From contig NZ_CP102931.1 in the NCBI RefSeq assembly GCF_024734665.1, positions 3,718,001 through 3,782,000 of the forward strand: a stretch of DNA of 64,000 bases. Reading direction: 5' to 3'. Position 1 is the first letter of the stretch. Every line of letters begins with the position of its first letter. Under the pieces are notes generated by a model. It was given only the letters and a program-made list of their open reading frames with translations. It did no database searches and was not told where the DNA came from. The DNA comes from Variovorax paradoxus (GTDB lineage Bacteria > Pseudomonadota > Gammaproteobacteria > Burkholderiales > Burkholderiaceae_C). A program made the position numbers and the translations under genes. Shown here piece after piece: positions 47,930-56,981 of the stretch.

Positions 47930-49663
47930 TCATTGCACGCATTCCGGATGTCGCGTGGTCACCTGGTAGTAGCCCGAATGAAAGACCAGCGGCTCGCCGT
48001 CGAAGCGGTCGTAGCGCTCGACTTCGCCGATGAAGATCAGGTGGTCGCCGCCGTCGTATTGCTTCACGTTGCGGCAGATGAACCGGGCGATGACGCCACT
48101 CAGCAACGGCACGCCGGCCGTGCCTTCGCAGCAGTCCACCCCCCCGAACTTGTCCGCCTGCGGCGTCGAGAACTGGCGCGACAGGTGGTGTTGATGTGCC
48201 GCCAGCACATTGATCGCGAAGTGGCTGGCGCCGGTGAAGTCGGCCACGCTCGGCGCCTGCCGGGCCAGGCTCCACAGCACCAGTGGCGGGTCCAGCGAAA
48301 CCGAAGAGAACGAATTGGCGGTCATGCCCACGCGACGGCCGTCGAGGGCCCGGGTCGTGATGACGGTCACGCCGGTGGTGAACTGTCCGAGGGCCTTGCG
48401 AAAGTCGCGTCGGTCGAAGCGGTCCACAACCGCCTCGCGCGCCCGGGCTTCCAGAAAGCGGTCCGCCTCGATGGCATCTAACCACCAGGGCACGAAGATG
48501 CGCGGATCATCGAAGCCGTTGACGATGGTGCTTGCGACCGCGGGCATGTGGGTGGCGCTCTGCAGCAGCTTCAGCAGGTGCGGCTTCGGCGGCGCGAGCA
48601 GGCTGTTCGTCCAGTCGGTGGCCCAGCGGGCATAGCCTTCCCAGTAACGGTCGAAGGTCTCCTGCATCCACGCGGCGTCGAACGGTGCGTCGCCGTGTTC
48701 GAGGATCCGCTTCAGGTAGATGTCCGCGCTCTTGGCCGCGTTGTTGGCGCCCTGGCCGGTGATCGGATCGTTGAGCACCACAGCGTCGGCCAGCCCCAGC
48801 ACCTTGCGCCCCGAAGGCAGCGTCGCCACCGGCTTGCGCACCGTCGGCGCGAAGCGGCCCGTGAGGATGCCGTTGTCGTCGGTCAGCTCGATGTCCGTGC
48901 AGCGTTCCGCTTCCCAGGGCAGGAAGGTGTCGAGAATCCATTTGCTGCGCGCAAGGTGTTCCTGCGGCGTCTTCACATCGGTCCAGCAGTCCATCGGGCC
49001 ACCGGGTACACCTTCGAACACCATGATCTCGCAGGGCCCCGTGGTGGTCAGCGCCGGGAACACGAAGTACTCGCCCACGCCGGGAATGAGGTTGAAGCAC
49101 ACGGCCGAGTGCGGCTCGCGCGGCTTCATCCCCTTCACGTAGGTCAGCGCCAGTGCACGCTGAGGTCGATCGAATAGCGAGCGCTCCGTGTCGCGCTCGA
49201 ACAATTGCGAGATCTCGCCCTTGCCGCTTGCAACGACCACAAGATCGTGCGTTGCAGCGCAAGTCTCCAATGCATCGAGCCCCACGTCCTGCAGCACGAG
49301 CCGGCCGCCGCGCTTCTCGAACTCCGCCATCCAGGCGGGTATCTTGAGCCGCTGGTCGATCGACTGCGCAGGCCCGTCGAGCCTCGCGCTCCATTCGAGG
49401 GCCTTGCCGCCTTCCGGGTTGCGCACCGTCATTCCGATGCCTTCCACCGGCGGGCACTCGCTCGCCCACCAGTCCAGCGCCAGCTCGCGCTCGGTCTGCA
49501 GCGCGGTCTCGAACATGCACTGGCTGGACATCACCGGTCCTTCGAGAATCTCCCGCGCCGTGCGGTTCGAAAAAACCGTCACCTCGTGCCCCGCGCGCTG
49601 CAGGCCGAGCGCGAGCTGCATGCCGGACTGTCCGGCGCCGACGATGGCCACGCGTCGCTTCAT
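47930..49663 (-). CDS. styA2B: StyA2B: flavoprotein monooxygenase fused to flavin reductase
   Basis: 577 residues. N-terminal StyA-like FAD monooxygenase (1 to about 410): VAIVGAGQSGMQLALG Rossmann motif, VFSNRTAREI, GVGEYFVFPALTTTGPCEIM, LGLADAVVLNDPITGQGANN. C-terminal StyB-like flavin reductase (about 415-577): FRKALGQFTTGVTVITT, VGMTANSFSSVSLDPPLVLW, HFAINVLAAHQHHLS. The reductase supplies FADH2 to itself and to StyA1. E2-type group; substrates are indole, styrene or aryl sulfides. Starts 14 bases after StyA1 stops. Confidence 0.92.
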   Translation of the reverse strand: MKRRVAIVGAGQSGMQLALGLQRAGHEVTVFSNRTAREILEGPVMSSQCMFETALQTERELALDWWASECPPVEGIGMTVRNPEGGKALEWSARLDGPAQSIDQRLKIPAWMAEFEKRGGRLVLQDVGLDALETCAATHDLVVVASGKGEISQLFERDTERSLFDRPQRALALTYVKGMKPREPHSAVCFNLIPGVGEYFVFPALTTTGPCEIMVFEGVPGGPMDCWTDVKTPQEHLARSKWILDTFLPWEAERCTDIELTDDNGILTGRFAPTVRKPVATLPSGRKVLGLADAVVLNDPITGQGANNAAKSADIYLKRILEHGDAPFDAAWMQETFDRYWEGYARWATDWTNSLLAPPKPHLLKLLQSATHMPAVASTIVNGFDDPRIFVPWWLDAIEADRFLEARAREAVVDRFDRRDFRKALGQFTTGVTVITTRALDGRRVGMTANSFSSVSLDPPLVLWSLARQAPSVADFTGASHFAINVLAAHQHHLSRQFSTPQADKFGGVDCCEGTAGVPLLSGVIARFICRNVKQYDGGDHLIFIGEVERYDRFDGEPLVFHSGYYQVTTRHPECVQ

Positions 49664-49677
49664 GCGTTCACTCCAGA

Positions 49678-50916
49678 CTACGCGACGGCCGCGCAGGTTT
49701 CGATGTAGCGGTCCGCCTCCGCGGGGTCCGCGAACCACGGGAAGAAGGTGCGCGGGTCGTCGAAGCCGTTGGCGAAGGCACTGGCCAGCGGCGGCATCGC
49801 GCCGGCGGTGCCGAGCAGCTTGAGCACATGGGGCGGCGGCGGTGCGAGCAGCATGTTGGTCCACTGCGTGACCCACTGCGCGTAGCCGAACCAGTAGCGG
49901 TCGAAGGTTTGCTGCATCCACGCCGCATCGGCCGCGCCGTCGCCGCGCGCGAGGATGCTCTTCAGATAGGTGTCGGCGCACTTGGCCGCGTTGTTGGAAC
50001 CTTGCCCCGTGATCGGATCGTTGAGCACCACCACGTCGGCCAGGCCCAGCACCTTGCGGCCCGAGGGCAATGTCGCGACCGGCTTGCGCACCGTCGGCGC
50101 GAAGCGGCCCGCGAGGATACCGTTGTCGTCGGTCAGCTCGATGTCCCTGCAGCGCTCGGCCTCCCATGGCGTGAAGGTGTCCAGGATCCATTGGCTGCGC
50201 GCAAGGTGTTCCTGCGGCGTCTTCACGTCCGCCCAGCAGTCCATCGGGCCGCCGGGCACGCCTTCGAACACCATGATCTCGCAGGGCCCCGTCGTCGTCA
50301 GCGCCGGGAACACGAAGTACTCGCCCACGCCGGGAATGAGGTTGAAGCACACGGCCGAGTGCGGCTCGCGCGGCTTCATCCCTTTCACGTAGGTCAGGGC
50401 CAGTGCACGCTGCGGCTTGTCGAAGCTCGACTTGTGGGCGTCGCGCTCGAAGAGCTTCGAGATCTCGCCTTTGCCGCTGGCCACCAGCGTGAGGTCGTGG
50501 CTTTGCGTGCAGGCCTCGAGCTCGTCGATGCCCGCGTCTTTGAAGACGAGTTCGCCGCCCTTCTTCTGGAACGCGTCCATCCAGGCCGGGATCTTCACGC
50601 GCTGGTCGACCGACTGGGCGCTCGAATTCAGCCGTGCGACCCAGTCGATGGCCTTGGCCCCCTTCTGCTCCGGATGGGGAACGGCCAGCCCGATGCCGTC
50701 CACCGTGGGGCAGTCGTGCGCCCAGTGGTCCAGGCCCAGGTCGCGCTCGATCTGCAGCGAGGTGTGAAACATGCACTGGCTCGACATGACCTTGCCTTGG
50801 CGGATGTCTTCGCCCGTGCGGTTGCTGAACATCGTGACCTCGTAGCCTGCCGCGAGCAGTCCGAGACCCAGTTGCAGGCCCGACTGGCCCGCGCCGACGA
50901 TGGCGATTCGCTTCAT
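49678..50916 (-). CDS. styA1: StyA1: styrene/indole monooxygenase-like flavoprotein
   Basis: 412 residues, StyA-type FAD monooxygenase: IAIVGAGQSGLQLGLG, FSNRTGEDIRQGKVMSSQCM, LADVVVLNDPITGQGSNNAA. Highly similar to the N-terminal part of StyA2B, with identical stretches such as ALALTYVKGMKPREPHSAV, so the pair arose by duplication. It has no reductase and relies on StyA2B. From memory, the homologous pair of Variovorax paradoxus EPS was described as a better sulfoxidase than styrene epoxidase; the surrounding genes suggest indole. Confidence 0.92.
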   Translation of the reverse strand: MKRIAIVGAGQSGLQLGLGLLAAGYEVTMFSNRTGEDIRQGKVMSSQCMFHTSLQIERDLGLDHWAHDCPTVDGIGLAVPHPEQKGAKAIDWVARLNSSAQSVDQRVKIPAWMDAFQKKGGELVFKDAGIDELEACTQSHDLTLVASGKGEISKLFERDAHKSSFDKPQRALALTYVKGMKPREPHSAVCFNLIPGVGEYFVFPALTTTGPCEIMVFEGVPGGPMDCWADVKTPQEHLARSQWILDTFTPWEAERCRDIELTDDNGILAGRFAPTVRKPVATLPSGRKVLGLADVVVLNDPITGQGSNNAAKCADTYLKSILARGDGAADAAWMQQTFDRYWFGYAQWVTQWTNMLLAPPPPHVLKLLGTAGAMPPLASAFANGFDDPRTFFPWFADPAEADRYIETCAAVA

Positions 50917-50944
50917 TGCTTGCTCCTTGATGCTCCGTTCGGAG

Positions 50945-51736
50945 CTAGTCCATCAACTTGGGAATGGCGGGCACGGCCTGCTCGGGGCCCATGGCGGCAT
51001 AGCCGCCGTCCACCGCGTAGTCGGCGCCGGTCACGAAGCTCGCATGGTCCGAACACAGGAACAGCACCACCTGCGCCACCTCGTCCGGGTCGCCGACACG
51101 CCCGAGCAGATGGAAAGGCGCGGCCACGCGATCGGTCTTGGCGCGGTCGCCGCCGCTAAGGCGCTCCATCACGGCCGACCATGTCCAACCCGGCGACACG
51201 CTGTTCACGCGGATGCCGTCCGGCGCCAGGTCCATCGCCATGTTGCGGGTGAGCTGCGCCATGGCGGCCTTGCTCACCGGATAGAGCCAGCGCCCCGTCT
51301 GCGCCACGCGCGACGAGATGCTCGTGAAATTGACCACCGCCCCGCCGCCGGCTGCCACCATGTGCGGGTGCACGGCCTGCAGCATCGCCACCGCGCTCGC
51401 AACATTCACGTTGAACGACGTGAGCCAGTCGGCGCGAGGCGACTTGAAGCCGTCGTCCACATACGAGCACGCAAGGTTCACGAGAAAGTGCACGCCGCCG
51501 TGCTGCGCGGCCGCCTGCGCCACGCAGGCTTGCACTTGTGCGTCGTCGGTGATGTCGGTGCGCACGAAGCGCGCGCCGGCGCCGAGCGAATCCGCCAGTG
51601 CCTGGCCGTTGACGGCATCGATATCGGCGACAACGACCTTCACGCCGGCCGCGTGCAGCGCGCGCACCACGCCGGCGCCTATCAGTGTGGAACCACCCGT
51701 GACGATGGCGCTCCTGCCTTCGAGTCCCTTGAACAT
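50945..51736 (-). CDS. SDR-family dehydrogenase (IifB-like candidate)
   Basis: 263 residues. Cofactor motif TGGSTLIGAGV (about 13-23), VVADID after strand 2 favouring NAD, NVNVASAV, catalytic Ser (TSISSRV) and YPVSK. The N of the usual NNAG motif region reads LVNLACS. First gene of the unit, divergent from araC; GAGGAGAG before the ATG. In an indole pathway it would oxidise indole-2,3-dihydrodiol to 3-hydroxyindolin-2-one. Confidence 0.85.
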   Translation of the reverse strand: MFKGLEGRSAIVTGGSTLIGAGVVRALHAAGVKVVVADIDAVNGQALADSLGAGARFVRTDITDDAQVQACVAQAAAQHGGVHFLVNLACSYVDDGFKSPRADWLTSFNVNVASAVAMLQAVHPHMVAAGGGAVVNFTSISSRVAQTGRWLYPVSKAAMAQLTRNMAMDLAPDGIRVNSVSPGWTWSAVMERLSGGDRAKTDRVAAPFHLLGRVGDPDEVAQVVLFLCSDHASFVTGADYAVDGGYAAMGPEQAVPAIPKLMD

Positions 51737-51849
51737 GACGCTTGCTCTCCTCGGTTGATCGGACAGGCCGGCTGGCCTTTGGAGCGAACGTTATGAGCAA
51801 GCAGGCGTTCGGCGAGTCCCGCAAACGCAGGCCCTGTCCCTGGCGCGCA

Positions 51850-51905
51850 GGTTTTTGTCGAGGGGTGATCCGAATTGTGGGTGGGGATGGTTTTTGCTAG
51901 GGTGA
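51850..51905. promoter_or_regulatory. Direct repeats upstream of the AraC gene, candidate operator
   Basis: GGTTTTTGTCGAGGGGTGA (51850-51868) and GGTTTTTGCTAGGGTGA (51889-51905) are near-identical direct repeats 39 bp apart, in the divergent intergenic region. AraC proteins bind direct repeats. Confidence 0.6.
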
Positions 51906-51914
51906 CTTCGCCCC

Positions 51915-52922
51915 ATGGAAACCGCCACGACCCCACCGCTGCCGCTGCAGCGCTACCGGCTTTTCGAGAGCCACGACATGGACGAGGCCCGTGAAAGCGT
52001 GGCCCGCGTGTTCTGCCCGCACGGCCTGGTCATGCTGCGACCCCGCACCGAACTCGACGCCTGCCACCACAGCGCGCGGCTGCATCGGGACGTGAGCCTC
52101 AATTACGTGCAGTACGGCCCCGGCGTGCAGATCGACCCCGGCTACCTGCAGGATTTCTTCCTGTTGCAGATCCCGTTGCGCGGTGGCGCCGAGATCCGCT
52201 GCGGCGCGCAACACGTGGAAGCGACGCCCCGCCTCGCATCGCTGCCCTCCCCCACCGAGCCGCTGTCGATGCGCTGGGCCGACGACAGCCCGCACCTGAT
52301 CGTGCGGCTGGCCCGCTCGGCGCTGCTGTCCCGGCTCGAGTCCTTGCTCCAGGCGCCCGTCAAGCAAGCTCTGGTGTTCGACCTCGGCGTGCCGCTCGAC
52401 AACCCCGCGCTGGCGCCGGTGGTGCATTTCATCGACTATCTGCGGCTCACGCTCGACGCCGGCAGCGCGCTGCAGGCCGGCGGCCCCTTGGCCGAGCATG
52501 CCGAGGCGTACCTGATGGCAAGCCTGCTGATGTCGGCGGGGCACAACCATTCGCGCGCCCTGGCCGGCGAAGCGCAGCGCAGCCTGCTGCCGCGCGTGGT
52601 CCGCAGGGCGCAGGAATACATGGCAGCCCATGCCGATGAGCCGCTGTCGTTGGCCGACGTCTGCAGCGAAGTCTGCTGCAGTGCACGCGCGCTGCAGCTG
52701 GCGTTTCGCCAGCACGCGGGCCAGGGGCCGATGGAGTTTCTGCGCGAGATCAGGCTCGACCGGGTGCGGGCCGAGTTGCTGGCATCGACCAGCGTCGCCG
52801 CAGTCGGCGTGCGAGAGGTGGCGCAGAAGTACGGCTTTCTTCATTTGGGCCACTTCGCGGCGCAATACCGCGCCCGCTTCGGCGAGCGGCCGTCCGAGAC
52901 TCGGGCATCGCGCGCCTTCTGA
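51915..52922 (+). CDS. AraC-family transcriptional regulator
   Basis: 335 residues. N-terminal AraC_binding_2-type ligand domain (about 15-200) and C-terminal double HTH (about 235-335: EPLSLADVCSEVCCSARALQ, GVREVAQKYGFLHLGHFAAQ, YRARFGERPSE). Divergent from the SDR-StyA1-StyA2B-DLH genes, which it probably activates on sensing indole or a related aromatic. Confidence 0.88.
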   Translation: METATTPPLPLQRYRLFESHDMDEARESVARVFCPHGLVMLRPRTELDACHHSARLHRDVSLNYVQYGPGVQIDPGYLQDFFLLQIPLRGGAEIRCGAQHVEATPRLASLPSPTEPLSMRWADDSPHLIVRLARSALLSRLESLLQAPVKQALVFDLGVPLDNPALAPVVHFIDYLRLTLDAGSALQAGGPLAEHAEAYLMASLLMSAGHNHSRALAGEAQRSLLPRVVRRAQEYMAAHADEPLSLADVCSEVCCSARALQLAFRQHAGQGPMEFLREIRLDRVRAELLASTSVAAVGVREVAQKYGFLHLGHFAAQYRARFGERPSETRASRAF

Positions 52923-53064
52923 TGCGGGTGAGGCGCCGACGCTTGCCCGGTGCCTGCCTCCCCCGCCCTGTTCGATGCCCCCGCTTCGTCGAGGGCCTGA
53001 AGCGCCGCATCACCAGTCTGTCCCGAGTTGTGCAACAACGCCTATCCCGATCTCAAATGTCCCA

Positions 53065-53117
53065 TTGACAGAACATTAAAACTGCAAAAACATCAAAGGC
53101 ATGTCGCAAATGCCTTT
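53065..53117 (+). promoter_or_regulatory. Promoter and inverted repeat over the GntR start
   Basis: TTGACA (53065-53070), 17 bp, AAACAT (53088-53093) form a plausible promoter. AAAGGCAT (53095-53102) and ATGCCTTT (53110-53117) are a perfect 8-bp inverted repeat that contains both candidate start codons: a likely autoregulatory operator. Confidence 0.6.
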
Positions 53118-53892
53118 GCCCAAATATCACCAGATCTACTTGGTCCTGCGTGAACAGTTGCACGAAGGGCGTTTCGCGGAGGGCCTGCCCGGCGAACTCG
53201 CGCTCATGGCGCAATTCGGTGTGGCGCGCGTCACAGTGCGCCGCGCACTCGAACAGCTGTCTTCCGAAGGCCTGATCGCGCGCAACCCCGGCCGCCGCAC
53301 GCGCGCGCTGCCACCGCCGGTCAGCGGCGAAGGCCCCGGCACCCAAAGCATGGAACGCGCCAATCTGCGCGGCCTGCTCGAGAACCTGGTCACCATGGGC
53401 CTGCACACCTCGGTCAAGGTCATCGAGGTCGCGACCATCACCGCCTCCACCCAGGTGGCCGAGGCGCTTCAGCTGCAGCTCGGCGACCCGGTGCAGAAAG
53501 CCGTGCGCGTGCGTTCCACCAAGGAAGGCCCGCTCTCGCACATCACCACCTACGTGCCCGACACGATCGCGCGCCGCTTCGGCCGCCGCGAGCTTTCGAA
53601 GAAGCCCATCCTCGTGCTGCTCGAGGAGTCGGGCGTCAAGGTGGGCCGCGCGCACCAAACCATCTCCGCGCGCCTGGCCGACAACGTTCTCGCACAGCAC
53701 CTTCATGTCTCGGTCGGCTCGGCCCTGCTCGCGGTGCGCCGCCTGATCTACGACGAAGACGAGCGGCCCGTGCAGTGGCTGCACGGCCTCTACCGCCCCG
53801 ACCGCTACACCTACGAAATGCAGCTCTCCCGCGTGGGCAGCATCGACGCCAAGGTGTGGGTCAGCAAAGACGTGTCAGCCCAGTTCAACTGA
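53101..53892 (+). CDS. GntR/HutC-family regulator with UTRA domain
   Basis: 263 residues. Winged helix at about 8-72 (YHQIYLVLREQLHEGRFAEG, FGVARVTVRRALEQLSSEGL) and a UTRA effector domain (about 95-250: PVQKAVRVRSTKEGPLSHIT, YVPDTIARRFGRR, LAVRRLIYDEDERPVQWLHG). It heads the transport and catabolic genes and likely represses them until the substrate or an intermediate binds. ATG at 53110 is an alternative start. Confidence 0.88.
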   Translation: MSQMPLPKYHQIYLVLREQLHEGRFAEGLPGELALMAQFGVARVTVRRALEQLSSEGLIARNPGRRTRALPPPVSGEGPGTQSMERANLRGLLENLVTMGLHTSVKVIEVATITASTQVAEALQLQLGDPVQKAVRVRSTKEGPLSHITTYVPDTIARRFGRRELSKKPILVLLEESGVKVGRAHQTISARLADNVLAQHLHVSVGSALLAVRRLIYDEDERPVQWLHGLYRPDRYTYEMQLSRVGSIDAKVWVSKDVSAQFN

Positions 53893-53913
53893 AGAGAAAC
53901 AGGAAAGCCCACC

Positions 53914-55119
53914 ATGCAGAACCGCCGCAGTTTCGTGTCGCAGTCCGCCGCCCTGGCGACCGCCGTTGCCTTCCCGCTCGTGGCCGGCGCGCAGCCCAAG
54001 ACCGTCAAGGTCGGCGTGCTGCATCCGGTCACCGGTGCGCTGGCCTATTCGGGCCAGCAGTGCCGCCTCGGTGCGCTCATGGCCATCGAGGACATCAACG
54101 CGGCGGGCGGCATCAAGTCGCTCGGCGGCGCGAAGCTAGAAGCCCTGCTGGGCGATGCGCAATCGCAGCCGCAGGCCGGCTCGGCCGAGGTCGAGAAGAT
54201 GAACGAGGCCGGCGTCTCGGCCATCGTCGGCGCCTATGCCTCGGCCATCTGCCTCGCGACCACGCAGGCCGCGGCCAAGTACAACCTGCCGCACGTGGTG
54301 GACGTGGGCGTGGCCGACCAGATCGTGGAGCGCGGCCTGAAGAACACCTTCCGTTTCGGCCCCGGCTACAAGAAGTCGACCGAGGTGGCCATGGCCAACC
54401 TGCTGGTGCTCAACAAGGCCGCGGGCAACCCGGCCAAGACCGTGATGATCATTCACGAGGAGTCGCTCTTCGGCGCCGGCACCGCGCAACTGCTCTCGCG
54501 CGAGTTGCCGGGCTACGGCTTCGAGGTGAAGGAGGTGGTGAAACACGCCAACCCCACGCGCGACTTCAACAACATCGTGCTGCGCATGAAGTCGATCAAC
54601 CCCGACATCGTGATCCCGGCCAACTACTACAACGAATACGCGCTGCTGGTGCGTACCATGCAGCAGCAGAAGGTGGTGCCCAAGGCGATCTTCTCGGTGC
54701 TGGGCGGCGCGGCATCGAGCTACAAGTTCGTGAAGGAATTTCCGGACGCAGCCAACGGCATCATCGACTGCAACCACTGGTTCAACCCGAAGGACAAGCG
54801 CGCGCAGGACCTGCGCAAGCGCGTCGAGGCCAAGGGCCAGTTCTTCAGCTACGAGGTCTTCATGACCTACACCGCGATGTGGCTGCTGGCCGATGCGCTG
54901 GAGCGCGCCAAGTCGACAGAGCGCGCCGCGATCGTCGACGCGCTCGAGAAGAGCACTTTCGGCAACCACTTCATGCCTTATGGCCCCACGAAGTTCGTCA
55001 ACGGCCAGAACGAAGGCGCGCAGCCGCTCATGACGCAGGTGGTGAAGAACGACATCAAGGTCATCATTCCGCGCGACTATCGCGAGGTCGATCCGGTGTT
55101 TCCGTTGCGCGCTGTCTGA
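53914..55119 (+). CDS. ABC transporter substrate-binding protein (LivK-type)
   Basis: 401 residues. Signal with twin Arg (MQNRRSFVSQSAALATAVAF), possibly Tat-dependent, then the Peripla_BP_6 fold: VGVLHPVTGALAYSGQQCRL, AIEDINAAGGI, GAYASAICLATTQ. It captures the substrate in the periplasm for the four membrane and ATPase genes that follow. Such proteins bind amides, aromatic acids, urea or amino acids as well as branched-chain amino acids. Confidence 0.9.
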   Translation: MQNRRSFVSQSAALATAVAFPLVAGAQPKTVKVGVLHPVTGALAYSGQQCRLGALMAIEDINAAGGIKSLGGAKLEALLGDAQSQPQAGSAEVEKMNEAGVSAIVGAYASAICLATTQAAAKYNLPHVVDVGVADQIVERGLKNTFRFGPGYKKSTEVAMANLLVLNKAAGNPAKTVMIIHEESLFGAGTAQLLSRELPGYGFEVKEVVKHANPTRDFNNIVLRMKSINPDIVIPANYYNEYALLVRTMQQQKVVPKAIFSVLGGAASSYKFVKEFPDAANGIIDCNHWFNPKDKRAQDLRKRVEAKGQFFSYEVFMTYTAMWLLADALERAKSTERAAIVDALEKSTFGNHFMPYGPTKFVNGQNEGAQPLMTQVVKNDIKVIIPRDYREVDPVFPLRAV

Positions 55120-55131
55120 TCGGAAGGCGGG

Positions 55132-56004
55132 ATGTTCGATTTCGGCATTCTTTTCCCGTCGGTCCTGAACGGGCTGACGACGGGCGCGGTGTACGCACTG
55201 ATCGCGCTGGGGCTTACGCTGATCTACGGCGTCCTGCACATCATCAACTTCGCGCACGGCGCCAGCCTGATGCTGGCGCTGTACGCGGTGTACTTCCTCA
55301 AGGAGCGCCTGGGCATCGACCCCTACCTTGCGCTGCCCATCGTGGTGCTCGGCATGTTCGCGCTCGGCTACGCGCTGCAGCGCGTGGTCATCAACCGCGC
55401 GGGCCACGGCAAGGACGAGAACATCCTGCTCGCCACGCTCGGCATCGCCATCGTCATGGAGAACCTCGCGCTGCTGTTCTTCAAGTCCGACACGCGCAAC
55501 ATCGACACCGCCTACTCGCTGAGCACCGTTGCCATCGGCCCCGCGATGATCGCCGTGCCCAAGCTCGTCGCATTCGCGGGTGCGCTGGTCGTCTCGGGCA
55601 TCCTGTTCTGGATCATGGGCCACACCGACCTCGGCCGCGCGATCCGCGCCGTCGCCAAGGAGAAAGAGGGCGCCAAGCTCATGGGCATCGACGTCGACCA
55701 TGTCTACGCGATGAGCTTCGGAATCGGCCTCGCGTGCCTGGGCGCGGCCGCGTGCTTCCTGCTGCCGGCGTATTACGTGAACCCGCAGGTCGGCGGCGGC
55801 TTCGTGCTCGTGGCCTTCACCATCGTCGTGCTCGGCGGCATGGGCAGTTTCGTCGGAGCGCTGATCGGCGGCTTCCTCGTCGGCGTGGTCGAGTCGCTCG
55901 GCGGGCTGTACCTGGGCGAATCGCTCGGCCAGATTGGCATCTTCGCGATCTTCATCGGCGTGGTGCTCTTCAGGCCACAGGGCATGTTCGGAGCCAAGGC
56001 ATGA
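55132..56004 (+). CDS. ABC transporter permease (LivH-type)
   Basis: 290 residues, about eight membrane segments; typical opening LNGLTTGAVYALIALGLTLI then YGVLHIINFAHGASLML, and the EAA-like loop near AIRAVAKEKEGAKLMGIDVD. Overlaps the LivM-type gene by ATGA. Confidence 0.92.
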   Translation: MFDFGILFPSVLNGLTTGAVYALIALGLTLIYGVLHIINFAHGASLMLALYAVYFLKERLGIDPYLALPIVVLGMFALGYALQRVVINRAGHGKDENILLATLGIAIVMENLALLFFKSDTRNIDTAYSLSTVAIGPAMIAVPKLVAFAGALVVSGILFWIMGHTDLGRAIRAVAKEKEGAKLMGIDVDHVYAMSFGIGLACLGAAACFLLPAYYVNPQVGGGFVLVAFTIVVLGGMGSFVGALIGGFLVGVVESLGGLYLGESLGQIGIFAIFIGVVLFRPQGMFGAKA

Positions 56005-56981
56005 GCGCGGGCCTGAAGCAACTCGCGGGCATTGCGCTTTTTGCCGTGCTGGTCGGCTGCGTGCCGTTCGTCACCACCTCGGGCGTCACGCTCAACTTCG
56101 TGATGATGGCGCTCTACGCCACGCTCATCGCACAGGCCTGGAACATCCTGGGCGGCTTCGGCGGGCAGTTCTCGTTCGGGCATGCGCTGTTCTTCGGCAC
56201 CGGTGCGTACATCCAGGCGATCGCGCAGCTGCAGGGCGACATCAACGCCTGGGTCGCGCTGCCGCTCGCGGTGATCGGTGCCGCACTCGTCGGCCTCTTC
56301 ATGGGCGCCCTCACCTTCCGCTACGGCCTCAAGGGCTCGTACTTCGCGCTCGTCACGCTGGCCTTTGCCGAGGTGTTTCGCATCCTTGCACTGTCGGTCG
56401 ACTTCACCGGCGGCGGCGTCGGTCTCATGGTGCCGCTGCGCGAGTCGGTGGCCAACCTGCAGTTCTCGACGCGCGCTGGCTACCTCTGGGTGGTGCTCGC
56501 GATGGTCGTCGCGGCGCTGCTCGTGACCTGGTGGCTGCGAAACGGGCGCTTCGGCGCCTACCTGCAGGCCGTGCGCGACAACGAAGATGCGGCGCGCGCC
56601 GTCGGCGTCAATCCGTTCCGCGTCAAGCTGGCGGCCATCGGTTTGTCGGCGGCCTTCATGGGCGCGGCCGGTGCGTTCTACGTGCAGGTGTTCCAGTACA
56701 TCGATGCCGGGATCGCCTACGGCCCGGCCGTGTCGATCGAGGCGCTGGTCGCGGCCATCGTGGGCGGCATGGGCACGATGTGGGGGCCGGTGCTCGGCGC
56801 CGTCGTGCTGCACCTGCTGTCGGACTTCACGCGCAACCTCTTCGGCGAACTGCCCGGCATCAACATGGTGATCTACGGCACGGTGCTGGTGCTCATCGTC
56901 ATCTTCGTGCCGCGCGGCATTGCGGGCATCGGGCTGTCGGTGCGGCAGCTGTGGAAGGCGAAGGGAGGCCGCAATGACTGA
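56001..56981 (+). CDS. ABC transporter permease (LivM-type)
   Basis: 326 residues, about nine membrane segments. NILGGFGGQFSFGHALFFGT and the loop YLQAVRDNEDAARAVGVNPF are LivM signatures. Its stop overlaps the ATPase gene by eight bases. Confidence 0.92.
   Translation: MSAGLKQLAGIALFAVLVGCVPFVTTSGVTLNFVMMALYATLIAQAWNILGGFGGQFSFGHALFFGTGAYIQAIAQLQGDINAWVALPLAVIGAALVGLFMGALTFRYGLKGSYFALVTLAFAEVFRILALSVDFTGGGVGLMVPLRESVANLQFSTRAGYLWVVLAMVVAALLVTWWLRNGRFGAYLQAVRDNEDAARAVGVNPFRVKLAAIGLSAAFMGAAGAFYVQVFQYIDAGIAYGPAVSIEALVAAIVGGMGTMWGPVLGAVVLHLLSDFTRNLFGELPGINMVIYGTVLVLIVIFVPRGIAGIGLSVRQLWKAKGGRND

Noticed and set aside
47930..50776. A 948-residue open frame covering both StyA genes
   Set aside because: Its first 371 residues are an out-of-frame reading of StyA1; the true StyA2B begins at the ATG at 49663.
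53775..56981. A 1068-residue open frame starting inside the GntR gene
   Set aside because: The first 742 residues are GC-driven, Arg-rich shadow coding; only the LivM part from 56001 is real.
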